Under the pieces are notes generated by a model, which saw nothing but the letters and a program-made list of their open reading frames with translations, was not told the DNA's origin and searched no databases. This document shows, piece by piece, positions 38,234 through 46,422 of a stretch of 64,000 nt of DNA. The translations under genes and the position numbers were made by a program. Origin of the DNA: Rhizobiaceae bacterium (lineage in GTDB: Bacteria > Pseudomonadota > Alphaproteobacteria > Rhizobiales > Rhizobiaceae); the NCBI GenBank assembly GCA_029212415.1, contig JARGOF010000002.1:134877-198876 (forward strand), given 5' to 3'. How positions within the stretch are numbered: the stretch's first letter is position 1; each line of letters begins with the position of its first letter.

Positions 38234-39120
38234 TGTCGTACCTCCAGCAGATGGCGGCGGGCCTCAAACAGCATGACGGCGGTGGCAATTGCCAGATTGA
38301 GGGAATCGGCCTTGCCCGACTGCGGAATGAGCGCCAGTTCGTTGCAGCGTTGGGCAAGGGTCTCGGGCAGGCCGGCCTGCTCGTTGCCCATCAGCAGAAC
38401 GGTTGGCCGCTGTTTGTAGTCGATGGTTCTGTAGTCGACCGCGCCCGCCAGATGCGTGCCGACAAGGTGAACCTTTTGCCGATTGCACCAGGTGAGAAAG
38501 TCTTCGACACCCGCCCTGGCGATGGGAACGGCAAAAATCGAGCCCATGGTCGCTCGCGTTGTTTCCAGTGAGAATGGGTCTGTGGTTTCGCCAACGAGGA
38601 TGACCCCGCTGGCGCCAGCGGCATCGGCGGTGCGGATGATTGTACCGAGATTGCCGGGATCGCGAACCCGGTCCAGCGCAATATAGGTCTCGCCTTGCTT
38701 CGGCTGGATCGAGGCCAGAGCCGCATATTTCTGCTCAAAGACGCCGCAGACCATTTGCGGATTGTCCCGCCGGGTAATGGAACCCAGAACCTTTTCGCTG
38801 ACTTCAAGCACAAGGCCGCCTCTGGCGATGGTGCGGGCTGCGACTTGCTCGACCGTTGCATTGCCCTTTGCTGCCTTGGAATAGATCAGCGTGCTGATCT
38901 GCCAGTCCTGTTCTAACGCATCAATCACCAGTTTCAGACCTTCGGCCATGAAACTCGAGGTGCGGTCGCGGTTCTTTTTTTGCGTGAGAGAGCGAATGTC
39001 CTTGATCAGAGGATTTGTCAGGCTGGTGACTTCCTTGACCTGCCCGACCCGGTTGCTGCGTTTGCTTCCATCCGCAATCTTTGCCGACGTTGTTTTGTCC
39101 TGGGTCAATTGGCAATCCAT
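38230..39120 (-). CDS. TrmH/SpoU-family RNA 2'-O-methyltransferase
   Basis: SPOUT methyltransferase that adds a methyl to the ribose of rRNA or tRNA. The N-terminal substrate-binding domain begins [19 protein letters not shown] with the family Asn-Pro, followed by FMAEGLKLV. The knotted SPOUT domain has the three motifs: [31 protein letters not shown] and [20 protein letters not shown]. Length is 296 residues. The target is not readable, but the closest known group includes RlmB and TsnR-like enzymes. Overlaps the next methyltransferase gene upstream by 16 bases and lspA downstream by 4. Confidence 0.9.
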   Translation of the reverse strand: MDCQLTQDKTTSAKIADGSKRSNRVGQVKEVTSLTNPLIKDIRSLTQKKNRDRTSSFMAEGLKLVIDALEQDWQISTLIYSKAAKGNATVEQVAARTIARGGLVLEVSEKVLGSITRRDNPQMVCGVFEQKYAALASIQPKQGETYIALDRVRDPGNLGTIIRTADAAGASGVILVGETTDPFSLETTRATMGSIFAVPIARAGVEDFLTWCNRQKVHLVGTHLAGAVDYRTIDYKQRPTVLLMGNEQAGLPETLAQRCNELALIPQSGKADSLNLAIATAVMLFEARRHLLEVRQ

Positions 39121-40280
39121 CTGCTGAAGAGAGAAGTTGACAGGGCCCGGCCAGCCGATTGTTCCCGCAGGATCAATTCGCCCGATTCCACCTGGCCGCC
39201 GGTGCCGCGCATGGTTTCCCGCAGCAATTCGTGAATCGAATAGAACGAAGCACGGATCGAATAGGCGGTCAGCACGAGGGCGGTTGGCTGCGGGCTGAGA
39301 ATGGAGCGGCAGATATCCAGCATCAGGGGCAGATGCTCAAACAGATGCCAGACTTCGCCATTGGGACCGCGGCCGAATTTGGGAGGATCCGTCAGGATGA
39401 TGTCGTAGCTGTTGCCGCGTCGTTCTTCGCGCGCAATGAATTTCATGGCATCATCACATATCCAGCGGATCGGCCTATCCTGCAGGCCGGCCAGCAGCTG
39501 ATTTTCGCGTGCCCAGCCGATGGCCTTTTTGGATGCGTCCACATGGGTGACCTCTGCGCCGGCCTTGGCGGCGATCAAGGATGCAACGCCCGTATATCCG
39601 AACAGATTGAGGACCTTCAAAGGCCGCTTGCTTGCCTGGATCTGCTCGCGCATCCACAGCCAGTGGGCTATTTGTTCGGGAAAGACGCCGACATGGCGAA
39701 AGGATGTAAATCGTCCATGAAAATCAACATCCAGAAGCTTCATGGGCCATGTTTCGCCCAAAGGTTCTCCGGGGAACCGCCATCGGCCCAAACCATCCTC
39801 ATCGACATCACCGGAAAACACCGCGTCTGCGTTGTCCCATTCGCCTTTTGCAAGAGCGCGAGGCCAAAGCGCCTGGGCTTCGGGGCGCACGATGCGATAG
39901 GGACCATATTGCTCGAGCTTTTCGCCATCGCCACTATCGATCAGCTCAAACCCGTCCGTTGCTGCGGTCTCCAGAATAATGGGGACCGTTTGTGCAGGCC
40001 TGTCGCCTGTCGGCTTTGACAACGGTCGCATTGCAACGGCCGGCGTCCGGGGTGCAGCGGCTTCCGGTTTCGCCGATTTGCCGGCGTGGTTTGATTTGCG
40101 CGCAGAGGTTTCGCGACCTTCAGCTGCGCTGTCGGCTTTTTTTCCGCGCGCGAATTTTCCCTCGGCCAGTTTCCCCTGAGCTGGTTTCCCCTGGGCCGGT
40201 TTTACATGACCCGGTTTTCCCTGGGCCAATCTTCTCTGGGCCAATCCTCTCTGGGAATGTCTTTGTGGTCGTTCTTTCAA
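39105..40280 (-). CDS. Class I SAM-dependent rRNA methyltransferase with repetitive N-terminus
   Basis: The catalytic part (from about residue 110) has the SAM-binding VLNLFGYTGVASLIAAKAGA, followed by THVDASKKAIGWARENQ and the catalytic DPPKFGRGPNGE, as in RlmI/RlmK-type 23S rRNA m5C or m7G enzymes. The PUA domain of RlmI is not evident. Residues 11-45 are seven imperfect 5-residue repeats (Lys-Pro-Ala-Gln-Gly type), encoded by a 15-bp DNA repeat and followed by a basic, Ala/Lys/Pro-rich linker to about 100. The only start upstream of the repeats is a TTG at 40280, just after an in-frame stop, with a poor ribosome binding site, so translation may begin further inside. Confidence 0.85.
   Translation of the reverse strand: MKERPQRHSQRGLAQRRLAQGKPGHVKPAQGKPAQGKLAEGKFARGKKADSAAEGRETSARKSNHAGKSAKPEAAAPRTPAVAMRPLSKPTGDRPAQTVPIILETAATDGFELIDSGDGEKLEQYGPYRIVRPEAQALWPRALAKGEWDNADAVFSGDVDEDGLGRWRFPGEPLGETWPMKLLDVDFHGRFTSFRHVGVFPEQIAHWLWMREQIQASKRPLKVLNLFGYTGVASLIAAKAGAEVTHVDASKKAIGWARENQLLAGLQDRPIRWICDDAMKFIAREERRGNSYDIILTDPPKFGRGPNGEVWHLFEHLPLMLDICRSILSPQPTALVLTAYSIRASFYSIHELLRETMRGTGGQVESGELILREQSAGRALSTSLFSRWIAN
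40151..40255 (-). repeat. Seven tandem 15-bp units inside the methyltransferase N-terminus
   Basis: Seven 15-bp units run without gaps from 40151 to 40255. They are in frame and encode variants of Leu/Lys-Pro-Ala-Gln-Gly. Because the unit is a multiple of three, copy number can change without breaking the frame. Confidence 0.92.
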
Positions 40281-40431
40281 TCAATCAGTCCGTTCAATCT
40301 GCAAGTGCCAAACCCTGTCATATCATGCAAATAGCATTGCTGTTGGGCTTGGCAAAGGCGTTTTGTCTTTGCATCACACCGTAGCATGAGTAATAAATCA
40401 GGAACTGCATCAAAGAGGTAAGGATCGACAC

Positions 40432-40878
40432 ATGGAAATGAATGGCGAAGAGCGTATTGCGGCCTCAAGGGAAGCGGTCTGGGAAGCATTGAACAACCCC
40501 GAGATACTCAAGCAGTGCATACCGGGATGTCAGTCGCTGGAAATGACCGGTGAAAACGAAATGTCTGCGACTGTCAAACTGAAAGTCGGACCGGTATCGG
40601 CCACGTTCAAGGGAACGGTCAATCTGGAAAACATCAACCCACCCGAAAGCTACACGATCTCCGGTGAGGGCAAGGGCGGCATTGCAGGTTTTGCCAGAGG
40701 TGGTGCGGATGTCGCACTGCGTGAAGACGGCGCGGAAACCATTTTGACCTATGACGTCAAGGCGCAGGTTGGCGGCAAGATTGCGCAATTGGGATCAAGG
40801 CTGATTGATTCGACCTCCAAGAAACTGGCCGGCCAGTTTTTCACCAATTTCGGCGAGATTGTGGGTGGTGAGGAATAA
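40432..40878 (+). CDS. CoxG-family SRPBCC-domain protein
   Basis: 148-residue member of the CoxG (carbon monoxide dehydrogenase subunit G) family with the START-like SRPBCC fold. The opening MNGEERIAASREAVWEALNN, then LKQCIPGCQSLE, VGPVSATFKGTV, and the C-terminal LIDSTSKKLAGQFF are family-typical. In carboxydotrophs CoxG helps recruit or mature CO dehydrogenase at the membrane. No cox genes are visible here, so the role is open; related proteins bind quinones or lipids. The ATG at 40432 is preceded by AAGAGGTAAGGA. The stop TAA is followed by a repeat array. Confidence 0.88.
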   Translation: MEMNGEERIAASREAVWEALNNPEILKQCIPGCQSLEMTGENEMSATVKLKVGPVSATFKGTVNLENINPPESYTISGEGKGGIAGFARGGADVALREDGAETILTYDVKAQVGGKIAQLGSRLIDSTSKKLAGQFFTNFGEIVGGEE

Positions 40879-40881
40879 AGC

Positions 40882-41097
40882 GAGATCCGAAAAGTGCGGA
40901 GCGGTTTTCGGGCAAATCGAGCGATAGGCAGGAATCCGAGATCCGAAAAGTGCGGAGCGGTTTTCGGGTAAATCGAGCGATAGGCAGGAACCTGAGATCC
41001 GAAAAGTGCGGAGCGGTTTTCGGGCAAATCGAGCGATAGGCAGGAATCCGAGATCCGAAAAGTGCGGAGCGGTTTTCGGGCAAATCGAGCGATAGGC
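40882..41097. repeat. Array B: tandem 56-bp palindromic repeat, four units
   Basis: Units begin at 40882, 40938, 40994 and 41050, exactly 56 bases apart; the fourth lacks the last 8 bases. Units 1 and 3 are identical. The unit is the same as in array A (CCGAAAA..TTTTCGG hairpin, AAATCGAGCGA spacer), with a shorter palindrome and a different spacer end. The array occupies the whole gap between the CoxG-family stop and the convergent ornithine cyclodeaminase family stop at 41101. Both arrays are preceded by the same bases, TAAAGC, in which TAA is the stop codon of the upstream gene. Confidence 0.95.
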
Positions 41098-41100
41098 TGT

Positions 41101-42075
41101 CTAACTGGCGTTTTTCTTGAACCGGTTCCAGACCAGACAGCCGGCGGCGAAATCCTCAATGGAAGCGCCGGTTGACTTGAAAAGTGTAATCTCGTCTTGA
41201 TCACGGCGCCCGCCATGTTCGCCTTTGCACAGCATGGCAAGATCAGCGACGATATCCGATCGCGTGATCAGCCCTGACTGCAGGGGCTGGACGATGTCGC
41301 CGCCTTCCTTGAGTGCGCCACCAAACGTATCGACAAAGAGGGTCGCGCGACGAATGGTTTCGTCGTCGCTTTCCCGCAATTGCGGCGTGAAGGCACCAAC
41401 AAGATCCACATGCGTGCCGGGTTTCAGCCAGGAGCCCTCAATCAGCGGAATGGATGAGATGGTGGCTGCGCAAATGATGTCTGCCTCGGCAATGGCCGCG
41501 GCCCGATCGTCGGACACCTGCACGTCGAAGGCATCTGCGGAAAGACTGTCTGCCAATGTATTGGCGTGTTCAATGTTGCGGTTCCACACAGTGACCCGTG
41601 AAATGGGGTGCATGGCTGCATGTGCCCGTATCAGGTGCGGCGCCAGTTTCCCGGCACCGATCATCACCAGATGCGCTGCATTTTTGGGCGCCAGATAGCG
41701 TCCTGCCAGGGCAGAAGCGGTTGCCGTGCGCCACAGGGTCAGGCTTTGTCCGTCAATCAGGGCAAGCGGTTCGCCGGTGGTGCCATCAGACAGCAGATAG
41801 ATCGCCATCACCGCCGGCTTGCCAATCTGATTGTTGTCGGGGCTGACCGTTGCAATCTTGACGCCCATATAGCCGTTTGAAGAAAGGGGCGCTTCGCTGA
41901 AATTTGTCCAGGCAGGCATCAACAGCAGGGTGCTGTCTGTTCCCTCGGCTCGTTCAATGGTGTGGTGATGTCGGACCGGTGCACAGATATCGCCGGAAAA
42001 AGCCTCGGCCAGCGCATCAGCCAGGCCATTGTAGTCAAGCAAGGCATTGACCTGATCGGCGGATATGATTTTCAT
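41101..42075 (-). CDS. Ornithine cyclodeaminase / mu-crystallin family protein
   Basis: 324 residues. The NAD(P)-binding motif is VMIGAGKLAPHLIRAHAA (about 132-149), the substrate region includes MGVKIATVSPDN with the catalytic Lys, and the family motif HVDLVGAFTPQLRE carries the Asp. The family includes true ornithine cyclodeaminase, delta-1-pyrroline-2-carboxylate and delta-1-piperideine-2-carboxylate reductases, and alanine dehydrogenase; the sequence alone does not settle which. No proline or lysine catabolic neighbour is present. The start is the ATG at 42075; the stop abuts repeat array B. Confidence 0.87.
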   Translation of the reverse strand: MKIISADQVNALLDYNGLADALAEAFSGDICAPVRHHHTIERAEGTDSTLLLMPAWTNFSEAPLSSNGYMGVKIATVSPDNNQIGKPAVMAIYLLSDGTTGEPLALIDGQSLTLWRTATASALAGRYLAPKNAAHLVMIGAGKLAPHLIRAHAAMHPISRVTVWNRNIEHANTLADSLSADAFDVQVSDDRAAAIAEADIICAATISSIPLIEGSWLKPGTHVDLVGAFTPQLRESDDETIRRATLFVDTFGGALKEGGDIVQPLQSGLITRSDIVADLAMLCKGEHGGRRDQDEITLFKSTGASIEDFAAGCLVWNRFKKNAS

Positions 42076-42133
42076 GTTCTGATCTGTTCCATTGCATCGG
42101 CAGGTCTGCTGCCCTTCGCCAGTCCGGCGCGGT

Positions 42134-42472
42134 TTATCCTGACGTCAACAGGTTCCGGTTGGCCGCGCCTTCAGCCCGTTCCCGCTGCTTGTCGGCCTCC
42201 GTATGCCATTTGACAGCTTCCTTGGCCTCGACTCTGGCTTTCTTGCGATGTTTGCCCTGTTTGAACCAGGTGGCGAATGAACCGATAATCATCCCGACGA
42301 TCATGGCCAGAAACAGAAAGACGAAAAACGGCGCATTGACGGAAAGCACCGTATCGCCTGGATCAAACGGATTGAGCGCCAGCGTGACCACGTTCCGGTT
42401 GGCAACCGACAGAACGATCAGCACGATGGCGATCGGTACGAGAATAAGAAAATTGATCAGTTTTCTGGTCAT
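42134..42472 (-). CDS. LapA-domain (DUF1049) membrane protein
   Basis: 112 residues with two hydrophobic segments (NFLILVPIAIVLIVLSVAN and APFFVFLFLAMIVGMIIGSF) and a basic, coiled-coil-like C-terminal tail (KQGKHRKKARVEAKEAV). This is the LapA_dom family; E. coli LapA (YciS) partners LapB in controlling LPS synthesis through LpxC turnover. No lapB gene is next to it. It sits downstream of ihfB, an arrangement like E. coli ihfB-lapA, which supports the call. The start is the ATG at 42472 (an upstream in-frame TTG at 42481 is less likely). Confidence 0.85.
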   Translation of the reverse strand: MTRKLINFLILVPIAIVLIVLSVANRNVVTLALNPFDPGDTVLSVNAPFFVFLFLAMIVGMIIGSFATWFKQGKHRKKARVEAKEAVKWHTEADKQRERAEGAANRNLLTSG

Positions 42473-42631
42473 GATATCCAAACCCTTTTGCCTGCGGCCA
42501 TGATGATCACCACTATGTGTCCTGTGCCTGTGTGTGATTCAAGCCCCGGGGCTCTGCCAGACAAGGGCACCAGGCTTCGAATGCTCAAAAACCGTCCGCA
42601 AGATGTACCTATTTAGCCTTTGGGCCGAAGG

Positions 42632-42922
42632 TCAGCCGTTGTCGTCAGGGTTCAGCCGTTCACGCAGTTCCTTGCCGGTCTTGAAAAACGGGACCCACTT
42701 TTCCTCGACAAACACCGATTCGCCGGTTCTGGGATTGCGCCCGGACCGTGATGGGCGATTCTTGACGGAGAAAGCACCGAATCCCCGCAATTCCACACGG
42801 TTGCCGTCCGCCAGGGCATCTGTAATCTCGTCGAGGACTGCATTGACGATATTTTCCACATCCCGGTGATAAAGATGGGGGTTGCGGGCTGCTATTATGT
42901 GCACGAGTTCCGACTTGATCAC
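42632..42922 (-). CDS. ihfB: Integration host factor subunit beta
   Basis: Small DNA-bending protein that, with IhfA, shapes promoters and origins; it is the usual co-factor of RpoN-dependent promoters. The 96-residue protein starts at a GTG (42922) with GAGGG 7 bases upstream, giving [15 protein letters not shown]. The DNA-binding arm has the family signature [18 protein letters not shown]. The frame extends upstream but through sppA in another frame, so longer versions are not real. It lies 19 bases after sppA and is probably co-transcribed with it. Confidence 0.95.
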   Translation of the reverse strand: MIKSELVHIIAARNPHLYHRDVENIVNAVLDEITDALADGNRVELRGFGAFSVKNRPSRSGRNPRTGESVFVEEKWVPFFKTGKELRERLNPDDNG

Positions 42923-42941
42923 GGCGTTTCCCTCATCTGAA

Positions 42942-43910
42942 TTACTTTTCTGCCGGGCCAAATTGCCAAACAGATACAAGGCCGTCAAGGAACAACTTGC
43001 GATCGGCCAATTGACGCAGTTCGTCAGCGAAGGGAAAGGCGTTTCCTTCAAGCGCACTGAGCATGCGCACCATTGCTGTGCCGAAGATCAATTCACTGTT
43101 TGATTTCCGTCGATCCCATTCAACAATCTTCAGGGAATCCGCAACGTCCTTTTCACTCAGATAGGAACGGATTTCAGCCTCGCCTCCGATGATGTCAATC
43201 AAGCCGTTGCCGACCGCCTGCCTGCCTGTAAAGATGCTCCCATCGGCAAGCTTGAGCGTGTCTGCACGCGACAGGTCGCGGCTTTCGGCCACAAGATCGA
43301 CAAACCAGTCAAACGTATCATTGATCATCGAACCGATCATTGCCTTGGCGTCGTCGCTGGCGACATGAAAAGGAGACGGCTCTGCCTTGAGCGGCGCCGA
43401 TTTGATCTCTTCAACCGATACGCCAACCTTCTCCAGCAGTTCGGACACCTGTGCATATTGGAATATCACGCCGATGGAGCCGATGATCGACGTGTCGCTG
43501 GCAACGATATAATCGGTGCCGCAGGCAATCATGTAAGCAGCCGAAGCCGCCAGGGTGCGTACTTCCGCCACCACCGGTTTTTCGTCTGCCACTGCACGCA
43601 CGGCCCTGTAGACCGCTTCGCCGCCATAGGCGGTTCCACCAGGAGATGACAGGCGAACGACCAGCGCTTTCACGTGGTCATTCTTGCGAATGGCCTCCAG
43701 ACGTTCAAGCAATTCGCTATCGTCAGTGATCACCCCGGAAATGGACACCCGTGCCACATGATCGGTCGATTTGCCGCTGATCGGGTCCGAACCCTGTGTG
43801 CTGGCCACAAGGCCCACCACGCCAACAACGGCAACAACAAATGCTGCGACCCTCCAGAAAGTCAGTTTCCGCCGCAGGCGGCGACGGTCCGCTATGCCCT
43901 GCTGATCCAT
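42942..43910 (-). CDS. sppA: Signal peptide peptidase SppA (short form)
   Basis: Membrane-bound S49 serine protease that degrades cleaved signal peptides. One N-terminal membrane segment lies at about 19-36 ([18 protein letters not shown]). The 322-residue protein has a single protease domain, as in the Bacillus type. The nucleophile Ser is at about residue 123 ([13 protein letters not shown]) and the general-base Lys at about 175 ([12 protein letters not shown]), the expected 52-residue spacing. The [14 protein letters not shown] oxyanion segment is present. Upstream of ihfB; divergent from the lpt operon. Confidence 0.93.
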   Translation of the reverse strand: MDQQGIADRRRLRRKLTFWRVAAFVVAVVGVVGLVASTQGSDPISGKSTDHVARVSISGVITDDSELLERLEAIRKNDHVKALVVRLSSPGGTAYGGEAVYRAVRAVADEKPVVAEVRTLAASAAYMIACGTDYIVASDTSIIGSIGVIFQYAQVSELLEKVGVSVEEIKSAPLKAEPSPFHVASDDAKAMIGSMINDTFDWFVDLVAESRDLSRADTLKLADGSIFTGRQAVGNGLIDIIGGEAEIRSYLSEKDVADSLKIVEWDRRKSNSELIFGTAMVRMLSALEGNAFPFADELRQLADRKLFLDGLVSVWQFGPAEK

Positions 43911-44162
43911 TTCAAACCCCGTTCGTATAAATCTGATCGTTCAATTCAACCAATCAGATAGCAGATTGCCGCCCCGGCGCATAACCACAATTTGCGACAT
44001 CGGAAAAAAAGCGCGTGGTGCACTGCATATAAAAACCATATTGGGTCTGTATGCCCCATCAGCCATGTGATAGGTTCTGCCAAATTTATTGGCAAGGGTG
44101 TGAAAGCCCGCCTGTCAGAACGTGTTGAATATCTGAAACTGATCAAGGGACAACAGGCATTC

Positions 44163-44828
44163 ATGAGCAGTGTAACGGCACATTCTGACCATGTCGGCCG
44201 GAGCTACGCGGATGCCTTGCGGCATTCCGGCAGGGTCAGATTTTTCAGGCTTGTTTTTCCTTTGGCCACTGTCCTTGCCATTCTGGCTTTTATTGGTTCA
44301 ACGATCATGTCGCGCGCCCTGCCCGAAGGCATGTCACTGGATGATGTGGAAATTTCCGGTGGTGAGCTGATCATGAGAAATCCGGTGATGACGGGGCAGG
44401 TTGGAGAAGACCAGAGTTACACGGTCACTGCGGCACGTGCGATACAGAACCTTTCCACACCCTCCATCATCAGGCTTGAGGATATTGTCGCGGATTTTCC
44501 CATGGGAAGCAGCGAAACTGCGCTTTTGAATGCCCTGAGCGGCATCTATTACCGCGAAAAAGAATCCCTGTCGCTTGACCAGCCCTTCACCGTGACGACC
44601 GAAACAGGTATTACTGCCCAGTTGCAATCTGCGCAGGTCGATATCAGGGGCGGCGGGCTGACATCGGATGGAGGGATCAGCATTGATACCGACAAGGGGT
44701 CAATTGTTGCAGAATCATTGACAATGGAAGATAAGGGCAAGGTTGTCATTTTCGAGCGCAATGTCCGCATGATTATCAAGCCTGGCGCTGTCAGGCAGAC
44801 TGAAAAGGCTTCTGATGACCAGAATTGA
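44163..44828 (+). CDS. lptC: LPS export ABC transporter periplasmic protein LptC
   Basis: Inner-membrane bitopic protein that passes lipopolysaccharide from LptB2FG to LptA. One N-terminal membrane segment (LVFPLATVLAILAFIGSTI, about 31-49) is followed by a periplasmic beta-jellyroll domain. Length is 221 residues from the ATG at 44163; the frame extends 57 codons upstream but without LptC-like sequence. It overlaps lptA by 14 bases, and the order lptC-lptA-lptB-rpoN is conserved in alphaproteobacteria. Confidence 0.9.
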   Translation: MSSVTAHSDHVGRSYADALRHSGRVRFFRLVFPLATVLAILAFIGSTIMSRALPEGMSLDDVEISGGELIMRNPVMTGQVGEDQSYTVTAARAIQNLSTPSIIRLEDIVADFPMGSSETALLNALSGIYYREKESLSLDQPFTVTTETGITAQLQSAQVDIRGGGLTSDGGISIDTDKGSIVAESLTMEDKGKVVIFERNVRMIIKPGAVRQTEKASDDQN

Positions 44829-45417
44829 TGAAATTGTTCAACGAGGGGTAGGGCCATTGAACGCAGGAATTCGCAACAGATTTTGGGCGGTCCTTCTGGC
44901 CGCCGCAATTGTCACGCCCTCAATGGTTTTCAATCCGATCGTTGTGCAGGCGCAACAGCAGGCAGGCAGCAGGTTGAGTGGCCTGTCGCTTTCCGGTGAC
45001 GAGCCCATTCAGATTGAAAGTGACAAGCTTGAGGTTGCAGATGAAAACGGCACCGCAACCTTCACGGGCAACGTCAAGGTGGTTCAGGGCAATACACTGA
45101 TGCAATCGGGTAATATGGTCGTTCACTATGCCAGGGACGGCGGCAAGGCATCGGATGGATCCTCCCAGATTGATCGCATTGATGTGGACGGCAAGGTCTA
45201 TATCAAATCTGAAAAACAGGAAGCCACGGCTGATCGCGGTGTTTTCAACATGAAAACCGAGATCGTGGAGCTGATTGGAAAACGGGTTGTCCTGTCCGAA
45301 GGCAACAATGTTTTTGTTGGATGCAAATTGACGGTGTTCATGAAAACAGGTGAAGCCAAGCTGGACAGCTGTGGTGGACGCGTTAGAATTCAGCTTGATC
45401 CCAAGTCAAGAAAATAG
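44815..45417 (+). CDS. lptA: LPS export periplasmic bridge protein LptA
   Basis: Periplasmic protein that polymerises into the bridge carrying lipopolysaccharide to the outer membrane. A signal peptide (core [16 protein letters not shown], end VVQA) is followed by the OstA-like domain with [20 protein letters not shown] and [10 protein letters not shown]. Length is 200 residues from the ATG at 44815, which has AAAAGG 6 bases upstream and lies inside the end of lptC. A TTG at 44857 is the alternative start. The gene is followed by lptB after 19 bases. Confidence 0.92.
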   Translation: MTRIDEIVQRGVGPLNAGIRNRFWAVLLAAAIVTPSMVFNPIVVQAQQQAGSRLSGLSLSGDEPIQIESDKLEVADENGTATFTGNVKVVQGNTLMQSGNMVVHYARDGGKASDGSSQIDRIDVDGKVYIKSEKQEATADRGVFNMKTEIVELIGKRVVLSEGNNVFVGCKLTVFMKTGEAKLDSCGGRVRIQLDPKSRK

Positions 45418-45436
45418 GCCTTCGGAGCATTCAACG

Positions 45437-46270
45437 TTGGCATTCATTTCAGCAATGTTCGGTGGCAAAACCGGCGTAGCGGGAGCACAAGCCCTGTCCG
45501 GTCAAAATTACGATGTATCAGATACCCAGATGGAACCGGACCGTTTTGACGGCACCCTGGTCGCCCGGAATCTGACCAAAACCTACAAATCGCGCCGGGT
45601 GGTTAATGGCGTTTCGATCGGCGTGCGTCGTGGTGAGGCCGTGGGATTGCTTGGTCCAAACGGTGCCGGCAAGACGACCTGTTTCTACATGATTACCGGA
45701 CTGGTTCCCGTTGACGAGGGAACGATTTCCATCGACGGCAATGATGTCACGAAAATGCCCATGTACCGGCGCGCCAGACTGGGCGTAGGGTACCTGCCGC
45801 AGGAAGCCTCCATCTTTCGGGGCCTGAGTGTTGAAGCCAATATCAGGGCTGTTCTCGAGGTCGTTCAATCCAATCGCGCTTTGCGTGAACAAAAACTCGA
45901 TGAACTGCTTGAAGAGTTTCATATTGCCCATCTGCGCAAGGCACCGTCGATCGCGCTGTCAGGCGGTGAGCGGCGCCGGTTGGAAATTGCCCGGGCACTT
46001 GCTTCCGATCCGACATTCATGTTGCTGGATGAGCCCTTTGCCGGGGTCGATCCTATCGCGATCAAGGACATTCAAGCCCTGGTGCGCCATCTGACCACGC
46101 GCGGCATCGGTGTTCTGATCACCGACCACAATGTCCGTGAGACCCTCGGTCTGATCGACCGGGCCTATATCATCCACGAGGGCAAGGTCCTGACCCATGG
46201 TCGGCCAAAGGATATCGTCGCGGATTCTGATGTCAGAAGGCTTTATCTGGGTGAGGAATTCAGACTTTAG
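45437..46270 (+). CDS. lptB: LPS export ABC transporter ATP-binding protein LptB
   Basis: ATPase that powers lipopolysaccharide extraction from the inner membrane with LptF and LptG. Walker A is [11 protein letters not shown], the signature [16 protein letters not shown], Walker [13 protein letters not shown] and the switch His [10 protein letters not shown]; the sequence [16 protein letters not shown] is typical of LptB. The start is set at a TTG (45437) with GGAG 9 bases upstream; the ATG at 45455 has no ribosome binding site. About 35 N-terminal residues precede the ABC domain. A terminator hairpin overlaps the stop codon. Confidence 0.93.
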   Translation: MAFISAMFGGKTGVAGAQALSGQNYDVSDTQMEPDRFDGTLVARNLTKTYKSRRVVNGVSIGVRRGEAVGLLGPNGAGKTTCFYMITGLVPVDEGTISIDGNDVTKMPMYRRARLGVGYLPQEASIFRGLSVEANIRAVLEVVQSNRALREQKLDELLEEFHIAHLRKAPSIALSGGERRRLEIARALASDPTFMLLDEPFAGVDPIAIKDIQALVRHLTTRGIGVLITDHNVRETLGLIDRAYIIHEGKVLTHGRPKDIVADSDVRRLYLGEEFRL

Positions 46271-46289
46271 CCTCAATATGAGGCTTTTT
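46269..46289 (+). terminator. Terminator overlapping the lptB stop codon
   Basis: AGCCTC-AATAT-GAGGCT followed by TTTT. The AG of the lptB stop TAG are the first two bases of the stem. The short stem (6 bp) suggests partial termination, separating lptB from rpoN. Confidence 0.75.
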
Positions 46290-46422
46290 CAGCCATTCTT
46301 TGATGGATTCATCAGTTAAAACTTGACATTTGGAGGCGTTAAGCAATTTCTGGGCCAGATTGTCGGTGATTGAGCGCCTGCGGCGTTAAATCCGATGTAT
46401 TTGCGTATCAGGGTGTATGTTC

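Noticed and set aside
35412-41097. The regular 56-bp arrays as CRISPR
   Set aside because: There are no unique spacers; the whole unit repeats, and no cas genes are present.
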